NCBI GenBank assembly: GCA_029240475.1
Contig: JAREAF010000007.1
Span: forward strand, 1 to 19,187
Direction of reading: 5' to 3'
Length of the DNA: 19,187 nt
DNA from: Rhodospirillales bacterium
Lineage (GTDB): Bacteria > Pseudomonadota > Alphaproteobacteria > JAREAF01
In this document: positions 7,713 through 14,309 of the stretch, in pieces
Layout: each line of letters opens with the position of its first letter
Position numbering within the stretch: position 1 is the first letter of the stretch
Made by a program: the position numbers and the translations under genes
Notes under the pieces: generated by a model
The model's database searches: none
What the model was told of the DNA's origin: nothing
What the model saw: only the letters and a program-made list of their open reading frames with translations

Positions 7713-8231
7713 CTATTTCCCGCCGATCTCGATGCGCTTTGCCTTCTGCTGGGCGCGCTCCGACTTGGGCAGGGTGACGGTCAGGAGCCCGTTCTCGAAA
7801 TTGGCCGAGATCTTTTCCCGGTCGACCGTTTCCGGGAGCCGGAAGGAGCGCTCGAACCGGCCGTAGCTCCGCTCGGTCAGGTGATATTGCTTGTCCTTTT
7901 CGTCGCGAGACGAGCTCGTCTCGCCGCGCAAGGTGAGCAGGTCATTGTCCAGGCTTAGCTCGACATCCTCCTGCTTCAGGCCGGGAAGCTCGGCGACGAT
8001 CTGGATCTCGCGCTCGGTTTCCGAGACGTCGACCTTGGGCATCATCCCGCCGAAGCGCTGCCGTAGCGGCTGGGCATCCGGGAGCCCGCCGAAGGGGCCG
8101 AAGGGCGAGCCCGAGAAGAAGCGGTCGAACAGCGTGTCGATCTCGTTGCGCAGGTCGAACAGCGGATTGTTCATCCTGGCGGGCTGCCGCTGTTTTTCGC
8201 TGCGCGCAACCCCTCTCTGCTGGTCTGCCAT
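7713..8231 (-). CDS. Hsp20 / alpha-crystallin small heat-shock protein
   Basis: This 172-residue ATP-independent chaperone holds unfolding proteins in the cytoplasm. The alpha-crystallin domain spans about residues 64-160: PKVDVSETEREIQIVAELPG, the DVELSLDNDLLTLRGE strand pair, and SYGRFERSFRLPETVD. The C-terminal RIEI supplies the I-x-I motif used for oligomer assembly. The start at 8231 is set by a very good GGAGAGGA ribosome site; further in-frame ATGs upstream lack this. It is divergent from the universal stress protein gene and ends at a strong terminator. A heat-shock-sigma-like promoter is possible upstream. Confidence 0.95.
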   Translation of the reverse strand: MADQQRGVARSEKQRQPARMNNPLFDLRNEIDTLFDRFFSGSPFGPFGGLPDAQPLRQRFGGMMPKVDVSETEREIQIVAELPGLKQEDVELSLDNDLLTLRGETSSSRDEKDKQYHLTERSYGRFERSFRLPETVDREKISANFENGLLTVTLPKSERAQQKAKRIEIGGK

Positions 8232-8299
8232 GGTCCTCTCCATTCTGGCGTTGGACAGGAATTCCATGCCGCTGCTCTGGCGGCGGCTCATCTCATCTT

Positions 8300-8330
8300 G
8301 AGTTGGGAAAGGCTTCACTTTTCGCAAGGG
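8300..8330 (-). promoter_or_regulatory. Possible RpoH-type promoter of hsp20
   Basis: On the minus strand CCCTTGCGA (8322-8330) resembles the heat-shock sigma -35 element (CCCTTGAA). CCCAACTC, beginning at 8307 and 14 bases further downstream, is a partial match to the -10 element (CCCCATnT). This would leave a leader of about 65 bases before the hsp20 ATG. The -35 match is fair and the -10 match is weak, so the call is tentative. Its support is mainly that the gene is a heat-shock gene. Confidence 0.35.
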
Positions 8331-8344
8331 TCGCCCTCGACCCT
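8327..8344. repeat. 7-4-7 inverted repeat in the hsp20/usp divergent region
   Basis: AGGGTCG, CCCT, CGACCCT: a perfect 7-bp stem with a 4-base loop. It lies in the 198 bp between the divergent hsp20 and universal-stress-protein starts and overlaps the upstream edge of the possible heat-shock promoter. It could be an operator or a hairpin in the leader of either transcript. No T-run follows, so it is not a terminator. Confidence 0.4.
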
Positions 8345-8429
8345 CGGGTGGCGGCAAGCCGCACGCGATTGCGGGGCTCGCCGGTTCCATGATTGAGTGA
8401 CGCACCTTTCGAGACTACCGGGGCCTTCC

Positions 8430-9254
8430 ATGGCTGCATATGCGAGCGTCTTGGCCGTTCTTTCCGGTTCGGATGGCGATGCCGCGGTGCTCGATGCCGC
8501 GGCGCGGCTGGCCGGCGCGGATGGCCGGATGCGGGTGCTGGCGGTGCGGAGCGATCCGGTTCGCGTGCTGCCGGTCGTCGGGGAGGCGGGAGCTGCGGCA
8601 GCCGCCGAGCTGGTCGCCGTCCTGGAGGAGCAGTCCAGGCAACGCGTCGCGCGGGCGCGCGCGGGCTTCGAGGCCTGGCGCGGCAGGTCCGGGCCGACGG
8701 CCGCCGATCTGGACGAGGTCGAGGGACATCCGGCCGAGACGGCGGCGACAGTCGCCCGGAACGCCGACATCGTCGTCGTCGCCCGGCCGCGCAACGAAGA
8801 CGAGCCCATGGCGGCCAGTCTGGTCGAAGCCTGCCTGTTCGGCTCCGGGCGTCCGCTTCTGGTGGTGCCGCCCTCGCCGGCGGCGGTATTTGGCGCCAGC
8901 ATTGCCGTATTCTGGGATGGAAGCCGCACGGCGGCGCGCGCGCTCGGCGATGCGCTGCCGCTGCTGCGAGCGGCGCGGTCCGTTCTGGTGCTGACCTCGG
9001 GCAGCCTCGAGGAGGAAGTGCCGAGCGGCGAGGCCGTGGCCCAGCGCCTCAAGGCGCAGGGCATCGCAGCCTCAGCGCGGGCGGCGGGTCAGGGTGACGA
9101 CGGGCCCGCCCTCGCGGCGGCAGCGCAGGAAGGCGGCAGCGACCTGATCGTCATGGACGGATATGGCCACAGCCGGATCCGCGAGATGATCCTGGGCGGC
9201 GTCACCCGCCACATGCTGTCGTCGGCCAAGGTGCCGATCCTCATGGCGCATTGA
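8430..9254 (+). CDS. Universal stress protein, two UspA domains
   Basis: This 274-residue tandem UspA-type protein is cytoplasmic. The first half (about 3-147) has the fold pattern (NADIVVVARP, RPLLVVPP) but a degenerate nucleotide site. The second half (about 154-274) ends with SDLIVMDGYGHSRIREMILGGVTRHML and VPILMAH, close to the ATP-binding G-x2-G-x9-G(S/T) signature. The ATG at 8430 is preferred over the GTG at 8397 because MAAYASVLAVLSGS is the normal first strand. It is divergent from hsp20 and convergent with the yihY-like gene. The family is usually induced by stress, starvation or low oxygen; the exact role here is unknown. Confidence 0.88.
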   Translation: MAAYASVLAVLSGSDGDAAVLDAAARLAGADGRMRVLAVRSDPVRVLPVVGEAGAAAAAELVAVLEEQSRQRVARARAGFEAWRGRSGPTAADLDEVEGHPAETAATVARNADIVVVARPRNEDEPMAASLVEACLFGSGRPLLVVPPSPAAVFGASIAVFWDGSRTAARALGDALPLLRAARSVLVLTSGSLEEEVPSGEAVAQRLKAQGIAASARAAGQGDDGPALAAAAQEGGSDLIVMDGYGHSRIREMILGGVTRHMLSSAKVPILMAH

Positions 9255-9278
9255 TCGGCGCGGGACCGGGGCCGATCA
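9252..9278. terminator. Hairpin between convergent usp and yihY genes
   Basis: TGATCGGC (9252-9259) and GCCGATCA (9271-9278) form a perfect 8-bp stem with an 11-base loop. The stem begins with the usp stop codon and ends 2 bases before the stop of the opposite gene. There is no U-run on either side, so it may be a weak bidirectional terminator or a 3'-end protecting hairpin. Confidence 0.45.
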
Positions 9279-9280
9279 GG

Positions 9281-10609
9281 CTAGGCCGCCACCGAGTCCG
9301 CCATCTCCGCGCCGCGCTCGCCCAGCGGTTCCCGCGGCCCGCGCGTGGTGTCCTTCGCCGTCTGATGCTCCATCTCCGAATTCAGCTCCGCCCCCAACAG
9401 CACGACATAGGCGGTGAGATAGAACCACATCAGCAGCGCCACGATCGCGCCGACCGATCCGTAGGTCTCGTTGTAGTTCGCGAAGTTGGCCGCGTACCAG
9501 GAGAAGAGGATCGAGCCGACGATCCACAGCACTGTCGCGGCGACCGCGCCCCAGCTCACCCAGCTCCAGCGCGCCCGGTTGCGGCTCGGTCCGTAGCGAT
9601 ACAGCACGGCCAAGCCGACGATCACCATGCCGGCCAGGATGGGCCAACGCACTAGTGAGACGATGTCGCGCAGCAGTTCGGGAAGCGGCAGGAGCTTGAT
9701 CAGGGGCGGCAGGATCGCCACGACCGCGATCGCCACTAAGGCCGACAGGATCGCGCCCAGCGTCAGCGCCATCGCCGTTGCGTAATAGGGGAGGAACCCG
9801 CGCCCCTCGTCTTCTTCGTAGGCGATGTTCAGCGCCGTCATGAGCGTCCTCACGCCGGCCGAGGCGCTCCAAAGCGCCAGCACCACGCCGAACAGGGCGC
9901 CGAAGCTGAGCGCTGCCTCGGATTGCGCGGTCAGTTCGGAGAGCTGGCCTTGCAGCAGGGATTGGGCATCGCCGGGCAGCATGCCGCCGAAGGAGGCGAG
10001 CTGCTCGCTCACATCGGCGGGGTCGGCAACGAAACCGTAGATGCTGAGCGCGGCGCCAAGCGCGGGGAAAATCGCCAGCAGCGCATAGAAGGCGACGCCG
10101 GCGGCGACGATGGAGATGTTGTCCTCCTTGGTCTGCTGCCAGGTTCGCTTCAGGATCTCCTTCCAGCCTCGGCGCGGGATCTGCCGGGGGGTGTCGGCGC
10201 TGCGCCCTCTCGGGTCCGATTGGCCCGATCGGGCGCCCACCGGTTCGGGGCTGCGCATGTGAGCGGCAGGTTCTTCCGCGGCCGGGGTCTCCAGCGCCTC
10301 GCGGTCCGGGACGAGGGTGAGATCGGCGCGAGGCGGGTGCGATTCCAAAACCTGGCGCGAGCGCACGGCCAGCCAGAGGAGGCTTCCGGCCGCGAGCAAC
10401 GTCGCGATGGGGTTGTCACGGAGCGTGCGTCCGATCACCGTCGACGCGGCCCGCAGGTCCTGCCACTCGATCTGGCCGGCGGCGCGGCGGGCGATCATGC
10501 CGGGCTGGAGCTGGTCGCGCATGGCGCCGACGATCTCCCCAACCCGTTCGCGCCGGAGCTCGGCCTCGCGCTGCTGGGCCTCCCGCCGGCTGCTTTTCGG
10601 CTCCGCCAT
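9281..10609 (-). CDS. yihY: DUF3618-YihY/BrkB fusion inner-membrane protein
   Basis: This 442-residue protein has two parts. Residues about 15-85 resemble DUF3618 (ELRRERVGEIVGAMRDQLQPG, then one hydrophobic segment at about 66-83). A charged, Pro-rich linker (about 86-148) leads to a YihY/BrkB domain (about 150-418) with about six membrane segments and the typical GVAFYALLAIFPALGA (171-186), ALWSASAGVRTLMTALNIAYEE (about 245-266), SWGAVAATVLWIVGSILFSWY and NYNETYGSVGAIVALLMWFY (379-397 region). YihY proteins were once called ribonuclease BN but are membrane proteins of uncertain transport role. The ATG at 10609 has AGAGGA about 12 bases upstream. DUF3618 proteins and YihY proteins are more usually separate genes. 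It is divergent from the next gene, with 136 bp between the starts. Confidence 0.88.
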   Translation of the reverse strand: MAEPKSSRREAQQREAELRRERVGEIVGAMRDQLQPGMIARRAAGQIEWQDLRAASTVIGRTLRDNPIATLLAAGSLLWLAVRSRQVLESHPPRADLTLVPDREALETPAAEEPAAHMRSPEPVGARSGQSDPRGRSADTPRQIPRRGWKEILKRTWQQTKEDNISIVAAGVAFYALLAIFPALGAALSIYGFVADPADVSEQLASFGGMLPGDAQSLLQGQLSELTAQSEAALSFGALFGVVLALWSASAGVRTLMTALNIAYEEDEGRGFLPYYATAMALTLGAILSALVAIAVVAILPPLIKLLPLPELLRDIVSLVRWPILAGMVIVGLAVLYRYGPSRNRARWSWVSWGAVAATVLWIVGSILFSWYAANFANYNETYGSVGAIVALLMWFYLTAYVVLLGAELNSEMEHQTAKDTTRGPREPLGERGAEMADSVAA

Positions 10610-10745
10610 TCCGCTGATCCTCTGAACCGCTGCGAGATTTGGCGCCCATCCAACGGGCAATTCCGGGCCGGGTTGCCCGGCGCGGCCGCGAACAGCGCCG
10701 CGCCCGACGCGTTGACTAAGCGAGATCAAGCGGAGATGTGACGGA

Positions 10746-11159
10746 ATGGCGAGCGCCAGACTGGACGATCGGGACAGCCTCCATGCCGCCTATCCGCGCG
10801 AGCAGTTCGAGCGGGACGCGGCCGGCAACGCCGACATCAAGACCGAGGTACTGAGCGGGGTGGTTCTGCTGTCCGCCCCGGACGCGGCGGGCCGCTTCGA
10901 GCTGGACCGCGCCAACCGCCATGTGGGCGAGATCGCGCACTCCGGCGACACCGTCTTCCTTTACCCGGTCCTGGGCGATGCGCAGGGCGGGCTCGCGGGC
11001 ACGCGCCCGGGCTATGGAAACGAGGAGCCCGGCAGAGGAGCAAAGGCCGCGCCCGATTACGAAGCCTTTCTCGACCGAGTGACGGACGCGGCGCGCAGCC
11101 TGGCTCCGCGCCAGTCCCCCGGGCGCGGGGACGCGCGCCTGCAAGGGGAGCGGCAGTAA
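10746..11159 (+). CDS. Hypothetical protein (137 residues)
   Basis: I do not recognise this protein. It is soluble, with no signal peptide or membrane segment. The centre (about 30-78: IKTEVLSGVVLLSAPDAAGRF and GEIAHSGDTVFLYPVLGD) looks like a small folded beta-rich domain, and the last 45 residues are charged and probably flexible. The ATG is preceded by GGAG about 13 bases away and GGA closer in. It lies 29 bp before the CBS-BON gene in the same direction, so an operon is likely. No motif gives a function. The opposite strand also has an open frame here, but it has no better codon logic. Confidence 0.6.
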   Translation: MASARLDDRDSLHAAYPREQFERDAAGNADIKTEVLSGVVLLSAPDAAGRFELDRANRHVGEIAHSGDTVFLYPVLGDAQGGLAGTRPGYGNEEPGRGAKAAPDYEAFLDRVTDAARSLAPRQSPGRGDARLQGERQ

Positions 11160-11188
11160 CCCATGACGCCGAGCAAGGGAGACCGGCC

Positions 11189-11884
11189 ATGCGCGCACGC
11201 GACGTGATGACGACGGAGGTCGTGTCGGTCGGCCCGGACGCGACCGTTCCGGAGATAGCCGCTTTGCTGATCGAGCGCCGCATCAGCGCCGTCCCGGTGA
11301 TCGAGAACGGCCGTCTGATGGGCATCGTCAGCGAGGGCGACCTCATGCGCAGACCCGAGACGGATACCGAACCCGGCGCCTCGCCCTGGCTCAGCCTCTT
11401 CACCGGTCCCGGAGTGGTGCCGGACCGTTTCGCCAAAGCCCATGGCATGACCGCGCGCGAGGTCATGACCCGCGACGTGGTGACCGTCGCTCCCGACACG
11501 CCGCTGGATGAGGTGGCGCGCCTGCTGGAATCCCGCCGGATCAAGCGCGTTCCGGTGGTCGAGGACGGACGGCTCGTGGGCATCCTCAGCCGCGCCAACC
11601 TCCTGCACGGGCTGATCGCTCGCCGGAAAGCCGAGACGGTGGAGGATGCGGCCGAGCGGGACCGGCGCATCCGGGCCGAGGTCCAGGAGGTGCTCCGCCG
11701 GCACCCGTGGCTCGAGCGCGCGCACGTGAACCTCGTGGTCAATGAGGGGGTCGTCCATGTGTGGGGAATCGTGCGCTCCGAGGAGCACCGCGCCGCCTTG
11801 CGCGCCGCTCTGCGGGCGATCCCGGGCGTTTCCGGTGTCGAAGACCATCTCTCGCCGAACTGGTTCGCCAGCACGACCGCCTGA
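11189..11884 (+). CDS. CBS-pair and BON domain protein
   Basis: This 231-residue cytoplasmic protein has CBS1 at about 2-55 (DVMTTEVVSVGPDATVPEIA, then RISAVPVIENGRLMGIVSEGDL), CBS2 at about 88-145 (EVMTRDVVTVAPDTPLDEVA, then VPVVEDGRLVGILSRANLL) and a BON domain at about 155-222 (RIRAEVQEVLRR, NEGVVHVWGIVRSEEH, GVSGVEDHL). CBS pairs bind adenine nucleotides and act as energy sensors. BON domains are thought to bind lipid or membrane surfaces. The combination is frequent in alphaproteobacterial stress clusters. A clear AAGGGAGA lies before the ATG. The target is unknown. Confidence 0.92.
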   Translation: MRARDVMTTEVVSVGPDATVPEIAALLIERRISAVPVIENGRLMGIVSEGDLMRRPETDTEPGASPWLSLFTGPGVVPDRFAKAHGMTAREVMTRDVVTVAPDTPLDEVARLLESRRIKRVPVVEDGRLVGILSRANLLHGLIARRKAETVEDAAERDRRIRAEVQEVLRRHPWLERAHVNLVVNEGVVHVWGIVRSEEHRAALRAALRAIPGVSGVEDHLSPNWFASTTA

Positions 11885-11913
11885 CGCCATGCGGACGCTG
11901 CAAGGCAGCACTG

Positions 11914-11932
11914 CTGATATCTGGTATATCAG
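11914..11932. promoter_or_regulatory. Candidate GntR operator, site A
   Basis: CTGATATCTGGTATATCAG has 7-base inverted arms around CTGGT (arms extend to 8 with the flanking G and C, 11913-11933). It matches 17 of 19 positions of the copy next to the gntR start (15910-15928). It lies 15-18 bp upstream of a possible promoter for the 76-residue gene and about 600 bp upstream of the copy at tctC. Confidence 0.55.
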
Positions 11933-11946
11933 CGGCTCAGTTCGGA

Positions 11947-11976
11947 TTGATTAGGACAGCATCTGCGCCATATTGT
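11947..11976 (+). promoter_or_regulatory. Possible sigma-70 promoter for the 76-residue gene
   Basis: TTGATT (11947-11952) and TATTGT (11971-11976) are separated by 18 bases; each matches 4 of 6 consensus positions. The predicted transcript would start about 50 bases before the ATG at 12036. Site A lies just upstream. Confidence 0.35.
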
Positions 11977-12035
11977 GCGTTGCAACAAGGCGCCGGACTG
12001 AGGTGGGCGCCGCTGCTTGAAAGGACGCAACGGCA

Positions 12036-12266
12036 ATGTTTTCGGCACATTTTCTTGGCTTCGTGGCGTTTGGGTTGGCCGTGATCGGCCTCATGGCGGT
12101 GCTGCTGGAGGCCGCGGTTAAGAGCCCATCCGCGCTCTTGGATCTGGTTCTGGACAGCCGCCGGATGGCGTCGCCCGAGCCCCGCGCCGAAAGCGCTGAC
12201 CGGGTGACCGTCGGGTATGTCCCTCCGAAGACTCCGGCCAACGCCGACCAGCGCGCCGCGGCATAG
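12036..12266 (+). CDS. Small membrane protein, hypothetical (76 residues)
   Basis: I do not recognise this protein. Residues about 5-28 (HFLGFVAFGLAVIGLMAVLLEAA) form one transmembrane helix or an uncleaved signal anchor. The remaining ~48 residues are hydrophilic and end in a Pro/Ala-rich tail. AAGGA stands about 12 bases before the ATG. A possible promoter and candidate operator site A lie within 125 bp upstream. It sits between the stress cluster and the transporter operon, and it is unclear to which it belongs. It could also be a non-coding stretch that happens to be open, but the ribosome site and hydrophobic pattern favour a real gene. Confidence 0.55.
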   Translation: MFSAHFLGFVAFGLAVIGLMAVLLEAAVKSPSALLDLVLDSRRMASPEPRAESADRVTVGYVPPKTPANADQRAAA

Positions 12267-12419
12267 GTCGCGCGGCTCGCGGATCCCTTCCCGATCCTTG
12301 ATCCTTCAAGCCCACTCGCGCGGGGCCGGGCAGCACGGTCACCCCCTCGCCGAGGCGTTCGTGCCGATCTAGCCGCTCTGGCTCGACACCCTGCCGTTAC
12401 CGTTGAGGGCGCCTGATTT

Positions 12420-12436
12420 GGGACCGGAACGGTCCC
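12420..12436. repeat. Perfect 7-3-7 inverted repeat
   Basis: GGGACCG, GAA, CGGTCCC. It lies about 210 bp upstream of tctC and 155 bp after the 76-residue gene. It may be the 3' hairpin of the upstream transcript (no T-run follows) or an operator. It shares the core ACCG/CGGT symmetry but not the sequence of the GntR candidate sites. Confidence 0.4.
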
Positions 12437-12499
12437 GTTGGACGGGCCGTAGCAACATCAGCCGGGCCCCGTTGTCCTTTTGAGGAAAACCGGCCGGAC

Positions 12500-12528
12500 T
12501 TGCGCGCCTAGGCCATTTCATACAGTAT
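12500..12528 (+). promoter_or_regulatory. Possible tctC promoter
   Basis: TTGCGC (12500-12505) and CAGTAT (12523-12528) are spaced by 17 bases; TACAGT (12521-12526) is an alternative -10 with 15-base spacing. The matches are modest. The -10 end overlaps candidate operator site C, the layout expected for repression by steric block. Confidence 0.35.
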
Positions 12529-12540
12529 TTGAAATACCAG
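12522..12540. promoter_or_regulatory. Candidate GntR operator, site C
   Basis: ACAGTATTTGAAATACCAG has the same 7-5-7 layout as the copies at 11914 and 15910. The right arm ATACCAG is the exact complement of the CTGGTAT arm at the gntR copy. The left arm agrees at 4 of 7 positions. The centre GTATTT-G-AAATAC is itself a perfect palindrome. It ends 104 bp before the tctC ATG and overlaps the possible promoter. Confidence 0.5.
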
Positions 12541-12644
12541 CGCACGAGCCTCAAAGAACGCGCCGGCAGCCGGCGGCCAGATCAAGGTCGGACGGCAGGG
12601 CTCCGAACCGGAGCCGAAAACGAAGTTATCGGGAGGAAGCGAGA

Positions 12645-13661
12645 ATGCAGTCACCGAAAACAACCGGTTTGCGCCGTGCCGGTCTCGCAATTGGCGCGTT
12701 GGCGTTGGCCGTGCTGCCCGCCATGGCTCAAGCCGAATGGAAGCCGACCCGCAATATCGAATTCATCGTCCCGGCGGGCACCGGCGGCGGCGCCGACCAG
12801 ATGGCGCGGATGATCCAGGGCGTGGTCGAGAAGAACAATCTGATCGACAAGTCGATCGTGGTGATCAACAAATCGGGCGGAGCCGGGGCCGAGGGCTTCC
12901 TCGACGTCAAGGGCTCGGCCGGCGATCCGCACAAGATCATCATCACCCTGTCCAACCTGTTCACCACGCCGTTGGCAACGGGCGTGCCGTTCAGCTGGGA
13001 AGACCTCACCCCGGTGGCGATGCTTGCGCTTGACGAGTTCGTGCTGTGGGTCAATGCCAGCGAGCCCTCGAACACCGCCCAGGAATATGTCGAGGCGGCC
13101 AAGAAGGCCGGCGAAGGCGCCTATAAGATGGCCGGCACCGGCTCCAAGCAGGAGGACCAGATCATCACAGCCGGGATCGAGCAATCGACCGGAGCGAAGT
13201 TCACCTACGTTCCGTTCAAGGGCGGCGGCGATGTCGCCACACAGCTCGTCGGAGGGCATGTCAATTCGACGGTGAATAACCCCATCGAAGCGGTTGCGCA
13301 TTGGCGCTCCGGCGCTCTGAAGCCGCTCTGCGTCTTCGACAAGGAGCCGATGAAATACACCGACAAGCTGACCGAGACGATGGCCTGGAGCGACATCCCG
13401 ACCTGCCGTTCGGCTGGGATCGAGATGGACTATCTGATGCTCCGCGGCATCTTCACCACGCCCGGCGCGACCCAGGAGCAGGTCGACTTCTATGTCGATC
13501 TCTTCCAGAAAGTTCGTGAAACACCTGAGTGGAAGGACTTCATGGCGAAGGGGGCCTTCAACACGACTTTCATGTCCGGCGACGAGTTCAAGACCTGGCT
13601 GCAGGAGACGAACACGCGTCACAAGGATCTGATGAGCAAGGCGGGCTTCCTCGCCCAGTGA
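12645..13661 (+). CDS. tctC: Tripartite tricarboxylate transporter substrate-binding protein (TctC)
   Basis: This 338-residue periplasmic protein captures a carboxylate for the TctAB channel. Residues 1-30 are a signal peptide (two Arg, a hydrophobic core, AQA-EW cleavage). The first mature strand IEFIVPAGTGGGADQMAR (38-55) holds the family's carboxylate-binding loop. YVPFKGGGDVATQLVGGHV (about 189-207) and the RGIFTTPGAT loop (about 269-278) are further TctC landmarks. GGGAGGAA stands 6 bases before the ATG and is among the strongest ribosome sites in the window. The TctC family binds citrate, dicarboxylates, nicotinate-like acids and many others, so the ligand cannot be read from the sequence. 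The downstream enzymes suggest an oxalate-like or 2-hydroxy acid. It is the first gene of the tctCBA operon. Confidence 0.93.
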   Translation: MQSPKTTGLRRAGLAIGALALAVLPAMAQAEWKPTRNIEFIVPAGTGGGADQMARMIQGVVEKNNLIDKSIVVINKSGGAGAEGFLDVKGSAGDPHKIIITLSNLFTTPLATGVPFSWEDLTPVAMLALDEFVLWVNASEPSNTAQEYVEAAKKAGEGAYKMAGTGSKQEDQIITAGIEQSTGAKFTYVPFKGGGDVATQLVGGHVNSTVNNPIEAVAHWRSGALKPLCVFDKEPMKYTDKLTETMAWSDIPTCRSAGIEMDYLMLRGIFTTPGATQEQVDFYVDLFQKVRETPEWKDFMAKGAFNTTFMSGDEFKTWLQETNTRHKDLMSKAGFLAQ

Positions 13662-13680
13662 CGTCGTAAGCCCGAGAGAT

Positions 13681-13707
13681 CCGGGTGCGGCCTGCCGCCG
13701 CGCCCGG
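13681..13707 (+). repeat. Hairpin between tctC and tctB
   Basis: CCGGG-T-GCGGC, loop CTGCC, GCCGC-G-CCCGG: an 11-bp stem with one U-G wobble, 19 bp after the tctC stop. There is no T-run, so it is unlikely to terminate fully. Such hairpins after a binding-protein gene usually protect the upstream message, giving more binding protein than membrane subunits. Confidence 0.55.
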
Positions 13708-13745
13708 GTGTCCCGCAGCGTCCGCAGAACATGCACCGGTGACCG

Positions 13746-14255
13746 ATGGATCGAGAGGAAGAGGCACAGTCGCCTTCCGTCGTCAGCACCCGGCTCATGG
13801 AAATCGTCGTGGCCCTCATCATAATGGCCTTCGGCGGCTTGGTGATCTGGGACAGCATCCGTCTCGGTTGGCGCTGGGGCCTCGAGGGGCCGCAGGCCGG
13901 CTATTTTCCGTTCCGCGTCGGCGTCTTGATTGTCTTGTCGAGCGCCGTGACGCTGGCCATTGCCTTGTTCCGTCGACGACGAGAGGCCGGGGTCTTCGTC
14001 CGCCGCCACGAGCTGATGCGCGTAGTGCGAGTGCTGATCCCTTCGGCGATCTTCGTCTTCCTGATCGGCTATATCGGCATCTACATCGCGATGGCGTTCT
14101 TCATCGCCTTCTTCATGTGGTGGCATGGACGGTTCCCGATCCTGAAGTCCGCCCCAGTCGCCATTCTGGTTCCGCTCGGCTTGTTTTTCATGTTCGAGCT
14201 CTGGTTCCTCATTCCGCTTCCCAAAGGGCCAATCGAGGAGTGGCTCGGTTTCTGA
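13746..14255 (+). CDS. tctB: Tripartite tricarboxylate transporter small membrane subunit (TctB)
   Basis: This 169-residue inner-membrane protein has four to five hydrophobic segments (about 18-36, 55-75, 95-125 as one or two, 133-155), the usual TctB design. The first loop contains GPQAGYFPFRVGVLIVLSS (48-66), the common TctB signature around Gly-Pro-x-x-Phe-Pro. The start at 13746 has GGTGA just upstream. It lies 84 bp after tctC and 54 bp before tctA. It works as the small partner of TctA in sodium- or proton-driven uptake. Confidence 0.92.
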   Translation: MDREEEAQSPSVVSTRLMEIVVALIIMAFGGLVIWDSIRLGWRWGLEGPQAGYFPFRVGVLIVLSSAVTLAIALFRRRREAGVFVRRHELMRVVRVLIPSAIFVFLIGYIGIYIAMAFFIAFFMWWHGRFPILKSAPVAILVPLGLFFMFELWFLIPLPKGPIEEWLGF

Positions 14256-14309
14256 CGATTCGGCGAGCCCGATCCGGGAAGCGGCGCGGAACTAGAAAGG
14301 AGTGTCTAT

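Larger units (their letters stand above)
12267..12644. other. Intergenic regulatory region upstream of tctC (378 bp)
   Basis: No convincing gene was found. The first ~150 bases are GC-rich with short GATCC-containing repeats (about 12280-12305) and no ribosome site with a matching frame. The second half holds a perfect 7-3-7 inverted repeat (12420-12436), a possible promoter (12500-12528) and candidate GntR operator site C (12522-12540). About 100 bases of leader then run to a strong GGGAGGAA ribosome site before tctC. The lower GC around 12511-12540 stands out from its surroundings, as expected for a promoter. Confidence 0.6.

Noticed and set aside
12280..12305. Short GATCC-type repeats after the 76-residue gene
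   Set aside because: Only three imperfect copies of 6-8 bases; too short to be a meaningful repeat or array.
12651..14126. Minus-strand 491-codon frame opposite tctC/tctB, and long minus frames at 14292-15533, 15821-17113 and 17432-19162
   Set aside because: All lie opposite genes with clear family motifs and ribosome sites; none has its own recognisable domain or start signal.
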